Source of the DNA: Hsuehochloa calcarea
Lineage: Eukaryota > Streptophyta > Magnoliopsida > Poales > Poaceae
NCBI GenBank assembly: GCA_036346395.1
Contig: CM070596.1
Coordinates: 5,000,170-5,064,169 of the forward strand
Direction: 5' to 3'
DNA length: 64,000 bases
Position numbers and translations under genes: made by a program
The notes under the pieces: model-generated
Seen by the model: only the letters and a program-made list of their open reading frames with translations
Databases searched by the model: none
What the model was told of the DNA's origin: nothing
Part shown: piece by piece, positions 33,203 through 45,728 of the stretch
Layout of the letters: each line of letters opens with the position of its first letter
Numbering within the stretch: position 1 is the first letter of the stretch

Positions 33203-36200
33203 ATGCTGGGCCCTCCTCGCCGCGGCCCGGCGTACAAGACGAAGCTCTGCGCGCTGTGGCAGCGCGGCAACTGCAACCGCGACACCTGCAGCTTCGCCCA
33301 CGGCAACGGCGAGCTCCGCCGGCCCCCATCCTCCCGCTCCTCCCTCCCGCACCATGCCGGTACAGATAGCCCTTTCCCGTGCCTATCGTCTCTCCTGCGC
33401 TTCTGTTCGGTTACTGTAGTTTCTATCTGAGATCCCCACCCGGGGTTTAGGGTTGCTGCTTTTTAGCGAGAAGAGGAGAGGGTTTGATGTATACAATTCC
33501 CTTCTTTTCTTGGTCAGTTGGTTGGTGGGTATAGATCTATGGATAGCTAGATGCAAATGAAGTCCTGGGAAATCAGATTATCGGAGTACTGTCAGAAAAA
33601 GATGACTGCCTGAAAGATTAGGTTTCAAGGGTTTTGGATCCAACTGAGAATAGTTGTTCATGAAATCGAGGTGATTTATGTCGTAGCGAATTTAGCATCT
33701 TGGAACAAAGCGGTTGCGTCCGAAGAATATGACATGATGGCGGTATGAAAACAAGTGCTTGGGTATGTTATGGTTTCAAGAGAGATCCGGTAATTGGGAG
33801 GGAAGGAATTAGGACTCCTAATTTGCCCATGCTACCGACTAACTACACCACTCAAAATATTGGTATGCATGGATAGGATCATTTATGGATGGCCATCTTT
33901 GGAGTATTTCCCTTTTAATTGGGGACATCGTGGATAAAAGGGAACTTTTTGCATGCCTGATGACTCATGATAGTGTGCTCTCTGTGTTTTGTCTTAGTCT
34001 TATCGTGCTTGTGTGATTTACTATATTTTTCATACTAGTGCTTGAATTGAACCTCAGTTGCTGCAGATAGAAAATAATTCTAACAAGTGGAAGCTTGTTG
34101 CAGAATTTGGTGGCATTCTTACTGGTTGTCTTTTGATTTAAATGTCATTCAAATTAGCAGACTCCTGAGCAGATTTGTTAGACTCAACTGCTGCCAGAGG
34201 ATAACACGACCTTTTTCATAGATTCTTCAGTTGGTATTTCGACAGTTTGTCGTGACTATAATGCCTGTGCTGTATCAGAAGGTGAACTTTTGAGGGTCTT
34301 GGATGATGCCTCCACTGGGTGATGTCCATAATTATTCGCTGTGCTATGATCACGTGATTAGCAGATTTTGCAATTTACTGAGTCACATCCTTTGATTATG
34401 GCACATCAGCTAGTTTCGTTGGGAATTATTCTTGTCACTGGTAATTCCAAGTTTTTGTGATTCTTCTCAAGTTGTCACCGAAGATCTGGACAAATTGTAG
34501 TAGATATATGGTGATATTGGGATTATGGCAGACCTTTCTTCATCATAATTGCTCTATGAGGTTGATTATGGAGCTTCAATCCATTTCACTTCAGATGATC
34601 AACATTATGTGTATTGATATTATCTTAATGGGTGCATCAGTGGTTCCTTGTCGTTTCTTGGTATCTGCTTGTGCATTAATTTTTGGCCCTAATTTTTTTG
34701 TGGCTAATGGCATTATCCTGGAGCCCCTGCTACTTATTGTTAATTGAATAATCTTGTAGCTCAAGGTTGTGGTAAGCTTAACAGGCTTATGGGTGTCCTA
34801 TCTCCATATTGCCCCATTTTCATTTTTTTAGTGACACAAGTGCTTCCTCGTATAAAACTTGCACCTTCCTGACTTCTAGGGAGAGGAGATTATAGAAGCA
34901 GTGACTTCAGAAGCAGGATTGATAGGAGGTTCTCACCTCGTAGGAGGCATTCCCCTGGAAGAGATTCCAGGGGTCATCGTGCCCTTCATGATCGAAGACC
35001 AACTTCACGAGAAAGGGGTAAACAGATGCTCTCTCTCTCTCTCTCTACATCTATGTGTGTGTGCCACGAGTGGGTGGGGTGCTAATTATTCTACATCTGC
35101 AGCTGCTCACTTCTACATTCTGATTGAACCTGCTATAAGTTAATTCTATTTGTAATCTCATAATACTCTGAAATTTTATTTGCAGACTCTAGCTATTCAC
35201 AGTCTCCCAACAGGAAGAGGTATGTAATGCATTTTGGCATATGATCTTGATTTTTTAAAGCCATTTAATTCTGAATATACTTTGAACACATGTATGTGTA
35301 TCTTCTGATATTTTCCTTATATGCTTATTTATTGATTCATGTTTATCTGCCTTGTTTGTGTTATTGTTTGATTGTGCGATTTTAGTTCTTCATTATTGGG
35401 TTAATCACCATTTGGACATGCTGGAGCTGATATCTATACAGGCCATGACTTTAAGTTCTCTAGTTTAGCGCCAGGCACATCGATTGTGCTCCTGTGAACA
35501 ATCATCAAAGCTTTATTCTACTATAGAGTATTATGTTAAAAGCATCCTCGCTGGAATGGGGTAGGTTTTTGTATTTTTTTCTGCAGAACAACCTTGGTGA
35601 CATTTGTTACCTTTATTATACACATAAGCATGTCCCCTAAAGGCCATGCAAGCACTGTGTATGCTGTATTTCGTGGCCACAGCTATTAAATCATCAGCTC
35701 ATCGTAGTTGTTTGTTGACCATCATGTAATGCTACTGCACGTAGTTCCTGTTTTCCATTTTCAAATCTTCTAGTTGTGAACACAATTTTCTCTTCTGATA
35801 AATTGTCCTAAGTAGAGTATGATACCCCATTACTGGCATTTCCATCTGATTTGTGGGTTTAATATATTTATTCTATATCCATCTTAAATACGGGTGAGTC
35901 ATGTTGATCTTGTAAATTTACTTTTCCACATTCTATTTTTTTATGTCAGTGATAGGAGGCATGATAAGAAGACCGATGATGGAAAAACCAACTCATCTAG
36001 GAGTTTGAGTGTCTCTGACAACAATGATGATAGGATAAAAGACAAATTCTCTAGTGGCGATGACAAAGAGGATCACGAAAAGCAGGTCTGAGCTGTGTAA
36101 TCCAATTCGGCTGAACAGGCACCTTTGGCACATCCTTTCATTATATATTTATGAATATTGTGCAGTTGAAACAAATAAGACTGGATATGGAGGCTTTGCG

Positions 36201-39133
36201 TGAAGATAAATCTCACCTAGAGGTCAGTTTTATTCTCAATGCATTTATTACAATGTGGTCTTTCCATAAGTAGCCCGAAGAAAACATCTTTTTTTTCTTC
36301 TGCTTAACTTATGCTTCTAGTTTGGCAATGATTGTTCTGTGACCACTTGTAACCTGCTTTACCACATAACTGTGCTTGAGGCGCCTTTCTATTTTTAATT
36401 CCTGCGTCATGGTATATTCTCCAACTGGGCTATGGAGCAGGTCTGCAGGCACACTATGATATGTTGTGCCATCGTGCACTCAACTTTTTCAAATGTTTTC
36501 CAATCTATGCTTGCGCTAATCTTTCCAATAGTGTTGTAAGCTTTTGATTTTTCATTGCATTTAATAATTGACGAACAACAATTGCTGTCTTGCAAATATA
36601 CTTCCACGGTTCCACCTATTATTTTATTTTGCGGAATGATATTTACATAACGTGCTACTTGGCTGGAGCTTTGTTTCGCTAAAGTTGCCAGTTCTTATAA
36701 ATGTTACCGCAATACACTGACTTATGAATGATTCTGTATGATTATCCAAGTTTTACAATTAAAGACGCTATTTAACAATATTATGTACTATGCAGAAATA
36801 TATATATATATATATATATTTTATTAAAAATGACAGCTTTTGCTTGCCTTAAAGTATGCCAGATCTCTTTCCCAAACAATTTTCTGGAAACTTCTAAAAA
36901 GTATTTGTCAATTTAATTATTAAGACTAACTGTTATTGTAACTAGGGTTGAATTTTCGTGCCACTGAGACGGAGCAATTTTGTGTTGCTAAATTTATTGC
37001 CCCATGTTATTTAAAAATATATTTGTTGTAGTCTTAATTTGTTAGCAGTTGCTGTGCATTAGTCTCCGCCTTACTTCACCACTGCTCATTGCCTACTATT
37101 GAGTTCTAGCATCGGCCATTTCTTCTTACTGTCTTTATCTGCTTTGGTGTGGATAATATTTCTTTTGGTACCTCCACCCTTGGTTTATTACACAAGTTGG
37201 CATCATTCACACCTTTTTCTCTAGCGCTGCATACCTGTCATATTCAATGTTTTATCATTTACAATAGCTCGATCTTGTAGAATCTGAACTTCACAGTCTA
37301 ATTACCATTCCTTTGATCCTTTCTTAGATCATTTTGGATGAGAAGATCGATCAAATGCGCAAGATTTCTAGCAAAGTAAATGATCTTGATCAGCTACTGA
37401 GGAGGGAGAAAGAAGAATGCCACAGGTATTTATACAACACTTGCACATGACAATGACACATTCCTTTTTCTTTATTATATCAATAGCTTGGTGGTGTTAT
37501 CAAGTATACTATTCTTGTATTGTTTTGTTTCCAATGTAGGATGACCTCAAAAATGAAGAAGTTCATCAAAGCTCATGCCCGTTTTTTGAAAGCACAGGAA
37601 GAATTGAAAAGGTACATTTTGCTTTCATCACATTTTAACTTATAATGGAAACACATTTTTAGCTTGACTTACCACACCATTTTCTTTTCTTTTTTTGCAT
37701 GGTTATGAATTTATAATTATTGACTATTGGAGTTGTGCAGGTCACAAGCTCGTTTTGAGAGACTTGGTGATTTGCTTGCTTCAGATATTTTGAAGCGTGG
37801 TGCTAATGAAGAAGTTTCCAGTGTCAATATTGATGAAGATCTGAATGGTCCTTATGAAAGGAGTCCAAATGCTGCTGCAACTAAAAAGAGATCAATCTTG
37901 TACTCAACAAGCGAAGAAGCAAAAGCTGGTAGGTAGCTTAGTTTCTAGGGGAGACTATATATACTCCTGAAGAGCATACGATGATGGCCATGATGTTTTA
38001 TCAGGTTGTGATTAATACAATTTGAATCTTGTAATGTTAACCTCAAGCATTAAAATAGGCGGTAGCTATATAGTTCCTGTATGTTAATCTTAAGCATTAG
38101 AATCAATGTGATTAGTTACTTTTTCTATAGAAACACTGAAGGAAGTAATTTTTCCTTTTACAGCTCAACAATGTTTCTTTCTGTACATTGTTGAAGAAAT
38201 GTCTTCCTTTTGTATTAATTACGTACTCATGTCTGATCTTTTGTCTCCTTTCTCAGTGAAGAAAAGAAGAGAGCGAGATACAGAGTTTGATAAAACAAGC
38301 AAGGGAACTGAGGCAACAAAATCTTTATATTTGAAGAAGAAATTGTGGGAAGATGAAAAAAATAAGCTAGGAAATGTTTCCTCAGCCAACATTTTCGCAG
38401 ACAAGGTGCAATATTCATCCCGATCTAAATTTTATGATAAATGGTGCATATCATATCATCATGTAATGAGTTCAATGCTTTATTTGGACATTCTTACTAA
38501 CATACGCTCTTGATTCTGTTTGAAACCTACAACTCGAGTCGAGAATTAGTGTAAGTTTGGAAGAATGGTTGTTGGCTTCTTTCTCACTATTGCTTACCTC
38601 TAAATAACAAGTGCATCTGAGTCTCTTACCTCATCTCGGCCCTGTTGACAATGATTGGACTCATCCTCTTGATCAATTCTGCATATACGAGTGAAGACTT
38701 TATTGAGCCGACATTTTTAAACTTGCAGGCCAAAGATTCTCCAGTCAAACATGTTTTGCCCTCCACTGGTATGGCTGCTCATGCTTTAGATCTTAACGAA
38801 GCTGTTGAACTGGAGGATATACATGAACCAATAGATGCATCGCTAGAAAATGATGCTGATGACAAAACTAGATCACCTGTTATGCCCCCACAACCTCCAC
38901 CAGTGGTTCAAAATGCTTATGAGCAGGTGATTAAATTCGCATCCTCCCAAGAAATAGCGAACCTGTTTATATGCACATTCAATAGCATGGAGTTACTATT
39001 TAAACTTTTATGTTCTCATTACATCTATAATTCTCTCTTTTTATATGCAGTTCTGCTAAACAAATATGCTCACGGATTGTTTTATTTTCTTTCCCAGTAT
39101 GAGGGGGATGATGAGGAAGTCGATGTGGAATAA
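33203..39133 (+). CDS. CCCH zinc-finger protein (C3H13-like), intact, 11 exons
   Basis: Predicted exons: 33203-33359, 34880-35017, 35186-35219, 35950-36085, 36166-36222, 37328-37425, 37540-37611, 37741-37928, 38257-38405, 38729-38926 and 39098-39133. All borders are GT-AG and phases join into one frame of 265 residues. Near the N-terminus is a single CCCH finger, CALWQRGNCNRDTCSFAH (C-X7-C-X4-C-X3-H), after YKTKL. Then come an Arg/Ser-rich segment (RIDRRFSPRRRHSPGR), a long coiled coil (LKQIRLDMEALREDK to KAQEELKRSQARFE), a basic KKRRERD nuclear-signal-like patch and an acidic end, YEGDDEEVDVE. This layout suggests a nuclear RNA-associated protein. The rice relative is, as I recall, C3H13, reported to bind the BRI1 kinase domain in yeast. 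No lesion was found. Confidence 0.88.
36796..36820. repeat. (TA)n microsatellite in an intron
   Basis: A run of alternating T and A of about 24 bases lies in the intron between exons 5 and 6 of the CCCH gene. Confidence 0.85.
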
Positions 39134-39952
39134 GTGGAACGCCGAGTTGGTAGATAGAAGCCTCTAATGTATTAAGCAGTGGCGATTGGCAGCTACCAGC
39201 TCCTGGGAGTCGGAAGACTATTATCATCTCTGTGTACAAAGTTACCTATTTGATATTGGGACTTCAGGTTATATCCAGAATAATCCTTTTGTTTTGACAT
39301 CCTTGGCGATGAGTTGTTAACTTGGATGCGGTCAACTGTGTGGAGCTCAACTTATTTCGTGAATGTCATATTATCCGAACTACCCTGTGGTAGCTAGTCT
39401 GTGTCAGTGTATGGGCTCGTGGCACTGTTGTACTGTTTATAGAGTATAGCTGCTTCACGCTGTTTGCCACACCTGATGTGTTGGGGGAGTATCATTTAAT
39501 TGGAGGGCGAGGCCTTGCTCGGGAGTATCATTTACTAGGTGCAGAGCATCGCAGCTGGGACGTCTTTTGCGTGGTGGCGTGGTAAACAGTGGGCGACTGA
39601 TGGTCGTTTCAGTGCGCTGGCCCACTGGCAGCACGAAGATGTGCAAAGTTTTCATCACCATCCGATGGTCGTTCGCCTAGAGGATTAAGTATGCTTTATG
39701 CTACTCGTCTATCGTCTCCTTTTGCTCTAGTTTAATTTTTGACTCTTATTTACAAAATTAGGTAGAACACGCCCTTCAAATGTTAAAATCACGTTAATAT
39801 TGTCCCTTTGTAGGTATCATGAGTGATTTCGTTCTACGGGATATCTAACTCGGATCAAACCCGTAATCGTAATCTTCCGCCACTTGACCACGGCCCCCCT
39901 TTCGTTAACCGTTCTCCCCTGCTTCTTTCCGATAGCCAGTGAACAAGAGAGA
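39134..39952. other. 3' flank of the CCCH gene
   Basis: Contains the probable 3' UTR of the CCCH gene to about 39450 and then intergenic sequence up to the retrotransposon. A short direct repeat of GGGAGTATCATTTA occurs at about 39485 and 39521. No other gene is supported. Confidence 0.4.
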
Positions 39953-39957
39953 GGGAG

Positions 39958-41059
39958 TGATATGGGGGATGCTCGATCTTCTCGGTGAGAATTGTGGATA
40001 AATGATGCGAAGTAGACGATGTCGCTAGCTGAACACTCGTGTTAATGCATGAACCCTCAACTCTTCGGAATACGCCCAAAGCACACCGGATAGTTGATCG
40101 TCGCGAGACCACGAACGATAATCGCCAAGTCTCCAATTCCCAATGGAACGACAACTTGACCTTGAATTGCAGAATGAATCAATGGATCGCCTAGTCCTCT
40201 CTCAAAGTCCTCGCATGAACTCTGGTTTTGAAAGAACAAACAATATCTATGTTTCTATTCTTATGCATAAACTGGTCTGAGGTTACAATGGGAGGTCTAA
40301 CCCTCAATATATAGTGCCCCTTCTCCTCCTCATGGCTGGCCAAGAGGCCCTACTCCTACTCTAATTCGGAATTAGAACTCCTCCAATTCCAACTCAATCT
40401 AAAACAAAAAGGAAACTCTAATTTTACAACTATCATATTGTTTTGGTCATATCTTTTGACGCACGAGGAATTTCGGAGTGAGGGAGGATCCATTGGATCG
40501 GGTTTGAAGTTATCTTTCCAACAAGCCCAAGAACACCCAAATCGGACTCGTTTGTGAAAGTTATGACCGTTTTACTCCGGACTATCCTGCTGATTCCGAA
40601 TCCGAATTTGATTCTGAGCTGATTCCGAATTTGATTTCGATTGGGGTTGTGAGAGATCTCAATTGGGCTTGAAATCTTATCCAAAACTTGAGTTTTAAGT
40701 TGTTGGACTTCTTCCCCTTTTGCTATCCCATCACACGGGCTTCTTTCCTCCTTGATCGACCGTATGAGCTGCTTGACTTTCTCCTTCCCAACCGCTTTGA
40801 CCTTCTTGTTCTTCATCACTAGGCAACAAATATGGTTACCCTCCTCCTTATGCTCCTCTATTGCTTTGACTCTAGCCTCCCTCTAGGTTCCAAAGTCTTT
40901 AAGCTTGTCGAACCGAGAATGCACAAAATATTGCTTTTACGTAGTGTCCAATTCTCACAGGAAACACAAAGAAACTTGTTAAGAAACAATTGCACCTGTT
41001 GTTGGAGAAATGTAACTCTTGCTTCATAAACAACCTCATAAGTAGTCGGGATATCCTCA
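39958..41059 (-). repeat. 3' LTR of the non-autonomous Gypsy element
   Basis: Pairs with 44419-45548. The right edge is set by the adjacent purine tract on the minus strand and by the shared GATATCCTCA end. Confidence 0.8.
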
Positions 41060-41074
41060 TCATCCTCCCTTTCT

Positions 41075-42448
41075 TCAAAAAAAAGCCGTCCTCGACTTTT
41101 GATAGCCTGAAAATGTGCTACACAAAGAAAACAACGTATATGCATGGTATATGTATTTATCATCCAAACAACTTCTGTGTAGCGCATGATGATTTGCTGA
41201 ACATGTACTAAACAAAGAGAATAACGTATATACGTGATATATGTATGAATCAATTGTTGTACCATTCGCGTTGTTTTGCACAAAATAAGTAACACAACTG
41301 CAATCGTAGGATGTATTTGATATATACATTGCGGTACCTTCATTCACATCATTCTCCCTCACATGAGAAAAAGTCATACTCGACTTTTCTAAGCACATGG
41401 ACAAAATATAAAAGGGACGAGCTAGATCAAATTGTTCAAATTTGGGGGAGAAAATTCTTAGTACATTCAATGCTTCAACTACACTACTATGTTTACTGGT
41501 ACAAGATAAACAAGTAGGCATCATGTTGCGTTCTAAACAATAGGCACTTGTATTCAAATCCATCTCAAAGTGACCATGACATTGCACAATAAATGGTTTG
41601 CACAAAATATGCAATTTAAAATCAGCAAAATTATCACAAACAATGCACATTCGATAAACATAGAACTTGTCATCTACACCATAATCTCCAATCAAATTGA
41701 ACGTATATGTGTAGGCAGAAGGACCAACTAGTGATTTTAAACATGAAATATCAACAAGGTTTTCAATCACACTAGATAGCTCTCTAGGATCATCGAACAT
41801 GATATAGTATAAAGAATCATTAAGAGATATGCTAGTAGGAACATCCTTATGAGTAATCAATTGCACATTATGTAAATTGAGCGAAGAAATTTTAGAACAT
41901 AGAATATTCAAAGGAACACTAGAGTTCTCATTCTTACGTACCTCGGTGTGATGAATATTCAATTCAACACCATTATTGTTACCTTTAACGTCCTCCTCTA
42001 ATATTGCAAGTGTTGTAGGTATCAAATTGTCATCGTGAAACCACGGGGCAGCAAGCATTCCATCCACAACCGTGGTTATCTCCGCGTCTTTTACTTCCAA
42101 CTGTGCTAGTTGTTGAACAATCAACTCATCTTCTTTAATATCAACCTGCACAATGTGAGAAACAACACTAGAAGTAGCGAGTAAATCGTTAATTTCAGCA
42201 GTAACGTCACTTTGGCTATAATCTACATCCCTCTTTTCTGTTGGTGTATCTCTCTCATGCTCAATGAAGATACTCTCAACCTCACATATGGTGGAATCAC
42301 ACAGCTCACTCTCTTTATCATTCTCACTCAATTTGGCTTTGCCTATGTGGCTCTCATTCTCACATGTGTTTGGATACATCGCATCCACCAAAGATTGTGG
42401 GTCAGCAACGGAGCAATCATGAGTAACCACAATCTCTTCATGAAGCAA
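41075..42448 (-). CDS. Second ORF of the non-autonomous Gypsy element, function unknown
   Basis: A 457-codon open frame occupies the place where pol would normally be. It begins within LLHEEIVVTHDCSVADPQ and shows no protease, reverse transcriptase, RNase H or integrase motif. The first third is acidic (EVESIFIEHERD, VDIKEDELIVQQ). The rest is cysteine-containing with phrases such as VGPSAYTYTFNLIGDYGVD and LCKPFIVQCHGHFEMD. The C-terminus contains two copies of a YIYHxYTLFSL motif from a roughly 90-base DNA duplication (41100-41260). Relative to gag it is in the -1 frame, so it may be expressed by frameshifting, or the shift may be a mutation. It is long and uninterrupted, which argues against simple decay. 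I recognise no family beyond similar ORFs in other grass elements. Confidence 0.6.
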   Translation of the reverse strand: MLHEEIVVTHDCSVADPQSLVDAMYPNTCENESHIGKAKLSENDKESELCDSTICEVESIFIEHERDTPTEKRDVDYSQSDVTAEINDLLATSSVVSHIVQVDIKEDELIVQQLAQLEVKDAEITTVVDGMLAAPWFHDDNLIPTTLAILEEDVKGNNNGVELNIHHTEVRKNENSSVPLNILCSKISSLNLHNVQLITHKDVPTSISLNDSLYYIMFDDPRELSSVIENLVDISCLKSLVGPSAYTYTFNLIGDYGVDDKFYVYRMCIVCDNFADFKLHILCKPFIVQCHGHFEMDLNTSAYCLERNMMPTCLSCTSKHSSVVEALNVLRIFSPKFEQFDLARPFYILSMCLEKSSMTFSHVRENDVNEGTAMYISNTSYDCSCVTYFVQNNANGTTIDSYIYHVYTLFSLFSTCSANHHALHRSCLDDKYIYHAYTLFSLCSTFSGYQKSRTAFF

Positions 42449-42479
42449 TGGAGCAATACTACATGAAGCCAGGACCGAA

Positions 42480-43059
42480 GGAAAATTCCATGCTCGGTCT
42501 CCTTCTCTTGTGTCACAAAAGTGGATTTCAAACCTTGTCGCAGCCCTGTCAACTTTTGTAGAGAACGCTTATAGTGGTAAGGTACAAAACGTGCATGCAA
42601 ATGTTGTTTCATCTGCTCCCAGGTGATAATCGGCAATTCATGGCGCTCCATACGCTTACGAACAAATCGCTCCCACCAATGTGTGGCATAATCAACCAAA
42701 CTATTGGACGAAAGGAAGAGCTTCCTCTCATTGGAATAGTTGTGCATCCGAAATAGCGTATCGATTTCAAGCTCCCAATTAAGGTATTCTTCCACATCTG
42801 CACTACCTGAAAATATAGGGACAGAAAATTTGGGCTTAGTGACAAAATCCTTACGATGCACGTTGGGGTGGTTGAACATGGCACGCAGCTCCAAGAAGTT
42901 GTTGGTGATGTCCGTACGTAGCTGCGTAACCTCCTCCCCGAGGTTGTTCAATTTATACCGAACGGCCCTAAGCTCATCGCGCACACCATTATCACGATAA
43001 GAAGTTGCTTTTGTAGCATCCTGCGTAAGCGAGTGTACTCCATCCATGTAACCGATAAA
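42480..43059 (-). CDS. Retrotransposon gag (PF03732-like)
   Basis: Begins at MDGVHSLTQDATKA on the minus strand. A coiled coil (LNNLGEEVTQLRTDITNN) is followed by the plant retrotransposon gag core: KFSVPIFSGSADVEEYLNWE, then SLVDYATHWWERFVRKR and TWEQMKQHLHARFVPYHY, then LQKLTGLRQG. The last two phrases are the usual W-x-x-M and F-x-P-x-Y landmarks. The zinc knuckle that often follows gag is not seen. The open frame continues to 42343, but the final part overlaps the second ORF in another frame and reads as unnatural sequence, so I place the end of real gag near 42480. It packages element RNA in virus-like particles in related elements. Confidence 0.8.
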
Positions 43060-43101
43060 TCCTCCTGATGACCTGACATGGTAACAACTCACAAATAGCA
43101 A

Positions 43102-44418
43102 ACGTGATTATATCCAAGTTAGTAAAACAAAATAACTCTCTCTCTACGCTCGCAACTCACTATCCTGAAAACAAGACAAGCTTACCGTTCCAAAGTGAAT
43201 CAAGAACTGCAAAACGACACTTGTGGTAGCGAACGACCTCAACCCGGTAATGTACGAGCGTAACCAAGAGCAAAGGTAGTACACAAACAAGTGTAGGTGG
43301 AGCTTGGTAAGGTATGTGTATAACCTATGCAAACTGATATTCAAGTTGTTGTAAAGCTAAGTAATGATCCAAGCTAGACTCTTTTGCCTATGTACTGATC
43401 CAATGGGTTTAAGTGATAAGGATGAACGCACACGCAAAGACAAATGTGACTCAATGCAAACAAAGGAATGAGCTAGCGAGACGGGATCTGAAAATGAGAT
43501 CAAGCTAGCTCGTTTTGCACCAAGTACAAAGAGAGACGCTAGCCAATTGCAATTGAAAATAGTAGAGCACAAGATTGCTCAATGAAAAAAAAATATGACT
43601 ACACAATCTGAAATAATGATGGGCTGGTACTGTAGTAACCAATAAAATGCATGATATTGTAGCAATCGGCAAAAGAATTATTTTTTTTCTTCCTCTTTTC
43701 TTTCTCAAAAATTATGTTTTTGCTCTTAGTTTTTTTGTACTCTTTTTTTTTTCTCTCAATGCCGTAGCTCTTGCTATTGTGCGACTGCCTTTTTTTTCTC
43801 TTATTTTCTCAATGGTCAAAGTGTTTTGCTACCCTCGTAAGTGCATAAGCCCAACAATTCAGCAAAGTGTAAACAATGTTCAATGAGCAGCCCTAATACA
43901 ATATCAAAAGCTAGTCTCACAAGATAAAAGGATATAAGTGAAGCTTCTCAAGAATTGCAATACTTAATAAACTTGTAGGCTCGAACACACATAGAAGACT
44001 GCCGAATTTAGATTTGACCAAAACAGTAAAGTTTGAGATCTCGTTGTAGGTTTTCCAACGAATCAAAGAGCACTTCAATCGGAGTTCGAACGCAAAAGTT
44101 ACGACCGATTTACAAAACAGTGTACCAATTGACCTCGGATTTAATGAGAATTGAGTCAGGGACCGAATTTGATTTTTTTTTTTTTGGTTTTTTAAGGAAA
44201 CAAGAAACAAGGTACGCAAAGGAAACACTTTAGATCAGCACTAAACAAAAAATTCCAATGGACTAAAACCTAAAAAAACTCACAAGAAATAACAGATTGA
44301 AACTAGGGTTTGGAATTTTTGTGTGCAATTTTTGGTTTAATGGACTATAGGACAGAAAAACGAATCTAAACTAAGGGTAAAAAGCTCTCACCGAGTAAAC
44401 CTAGAATCTGATACCATA
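43102..44418 (-). other. Untranslated leader of the non-autonomous Gypsy element
   Basis: Sequence between the primer site (44406-44418) and gag. It holds long runs of T on the plus strand (43680-43800, 44170-44187) and no coding signal. Confidence 0.55.
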
Positions 44419-45548
44419 TGATACGGGGATGTCCGATCTTCTCGGTGAGGAACCGTGGATAAATGATGCGAAGTAGACGATGTCACTAGCTGAACACTCG
44501 TGTCAATGCACGAACCCTCAACTCTTCGGAATACGCCCAAAACACACCGGATAGTTGATCGTCGCGAGACCACGAACGACGATCGCCAAGTCCCCAATTC
44601 CCAATGGAACGACAACTTGACCTTGAATTGCAGAACGAATCAATGAATAGCCTAGTCTTCTCTCAAAGTCCTCGCATGAACTCTGGTTTTGAAAGAAGAA
44701 GCAATAGCTATGTTTCTATTCTTATGCATAAACTGGTATGAGGTTACAATTGGGTCTAACTCTCAATATATAGTGCCCCTTCTCCTCCTCATGGCTAGCC
44801 AAGAGGCCCTACTCCTACTCTAATTCGGAATTAGAACTCCTACTCCAATTCCGACTCAATCTAAAACAAAAAGGAAATTCTAATTTTACAACTGTCATAT
44901 TGTTTTGGTCATATCTTTTGATGCACGAGGAATTTCAGAGTGAGGGAGAATCCATTGGATCGGTCTTGAAGTTATCTTTCCAACAAGCCCAAGAACACCC
45001 AAATCGGACTCCGTTTGTGAAAGTTATGACCGTTTTACTCCGGACTGTCCTGCTGATTCCGAATCCGAATTTGATGCTGATTCCGAATCCGAATTTGATT
45101 CTGAGCTGATTCCGAATTTGATTTCGGTTGGGGTTGTGGGAGATCTGAATTGGGCTTGAAAATATTATCCAAAACTTGAGCTTTAAGTTGTTGGACTTCT
45201 TCCCCTTTTGCTATCCCATCACACGAGCTTCTTTCCTCCTTGATCGGCCGTATGGGCTGCTTGACTTTCTCCTTCTCAACCGCTTTGACCTTCTTGTTCT
45301 TCATCACTAGGCAACAAATATGGTTACCCTCCTCCTTGTGCTCCTCTATTGCTTTGGCTCTGGCCTCCCTCTCGGTTCCAAAGTCTTTAAGCTTGTCGAA
45401 CCTGAGAATGCACAAAATATTGCTTTTACATAGTGTCCAATTCTCACGGGAAACACAAAGAAACTTGTTAAGAAATAATTGCACCTGTTGTTGGAGAAAT
45501 GTAGCTTTTGCTTCATAAACAACCTCATAAGTAGTCGAGATATCCTCA
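44419..45548 (-). repeat. 5' LTR of the non-autonomous Gypsy element
   Basis: Pairs with 39958-41059 along its length; it carries a small extra duplication of a TGATTCCGAATCCGAATTTG-type phrase near 45052-45098 relative to its partner. Confidence 0.8.
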
Positions 45549-45666
45549 CCGGGAGAGCAGAGTAGTGCCATGGGGGAGGTGGTGTACCCAGACCCACATT
45601 GTGTGTATTCAGTCTCGTGCACTTCGCTCTAATATGACTCCTTACTAGATACTAATAATAACTCAC

Positions 45667-45728
45667 CAGGAAGCCGTAGAGGTGGTCGGCGAATGATGAG
45701 CAGTGGGCAATGCCGATGGTGTGAGCAC
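45667..45728 (-). pseudogene. Orphan class III peroxidase exon piece
   Basis: On the minus strand, an AG acceptor is followed by sequence encoding AHTIGIAHCSSFADHLYGF. This is the proximal-histidine segment (GAHTIG) and first following residues of a plant secretory peroxidase. It enters in phase 1, the normal phase for this intron. A GT follows after FL, and reading through meets TAG within five codons. The rest of the last exon (calcium site, C-terminal GVLTG segment) is missing. A Gypsy element begins about 115 bases to the left and may have displaced it. It could belong to the broken peroxidase at 62.7-63.5 kb. Confidence 0.65.

Larger units (their letters stand above)
39958..45550 (-). 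mobile_element. Complete non-autonomous Gypsy-type LTR retrotransposon
   Basis: Two LTRs of about 1.1 kb lie at 39958-41059 and 44419-45548, sharing the TCTTCTCGGTGAG and GCTTGTCGAACC text. On the minus strand, the 5' LTR (right) ends GTATCA and is followed two bases later by TGGTATCAGATTC, a tRNA-Met primer site. A purine tract, GAAGAAAGGGAGGATGA, precedes the left LTR. GGGAG occurs just before (39953-39957) and just after (45551-45555) the element, a likely target duplication, although two extra bases at the right end make that limit approximate. The interior encodes gag and a second ORF but no protease, reverse transcriptase or integrase, so it needs a helper element. Confidence 0.85.
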
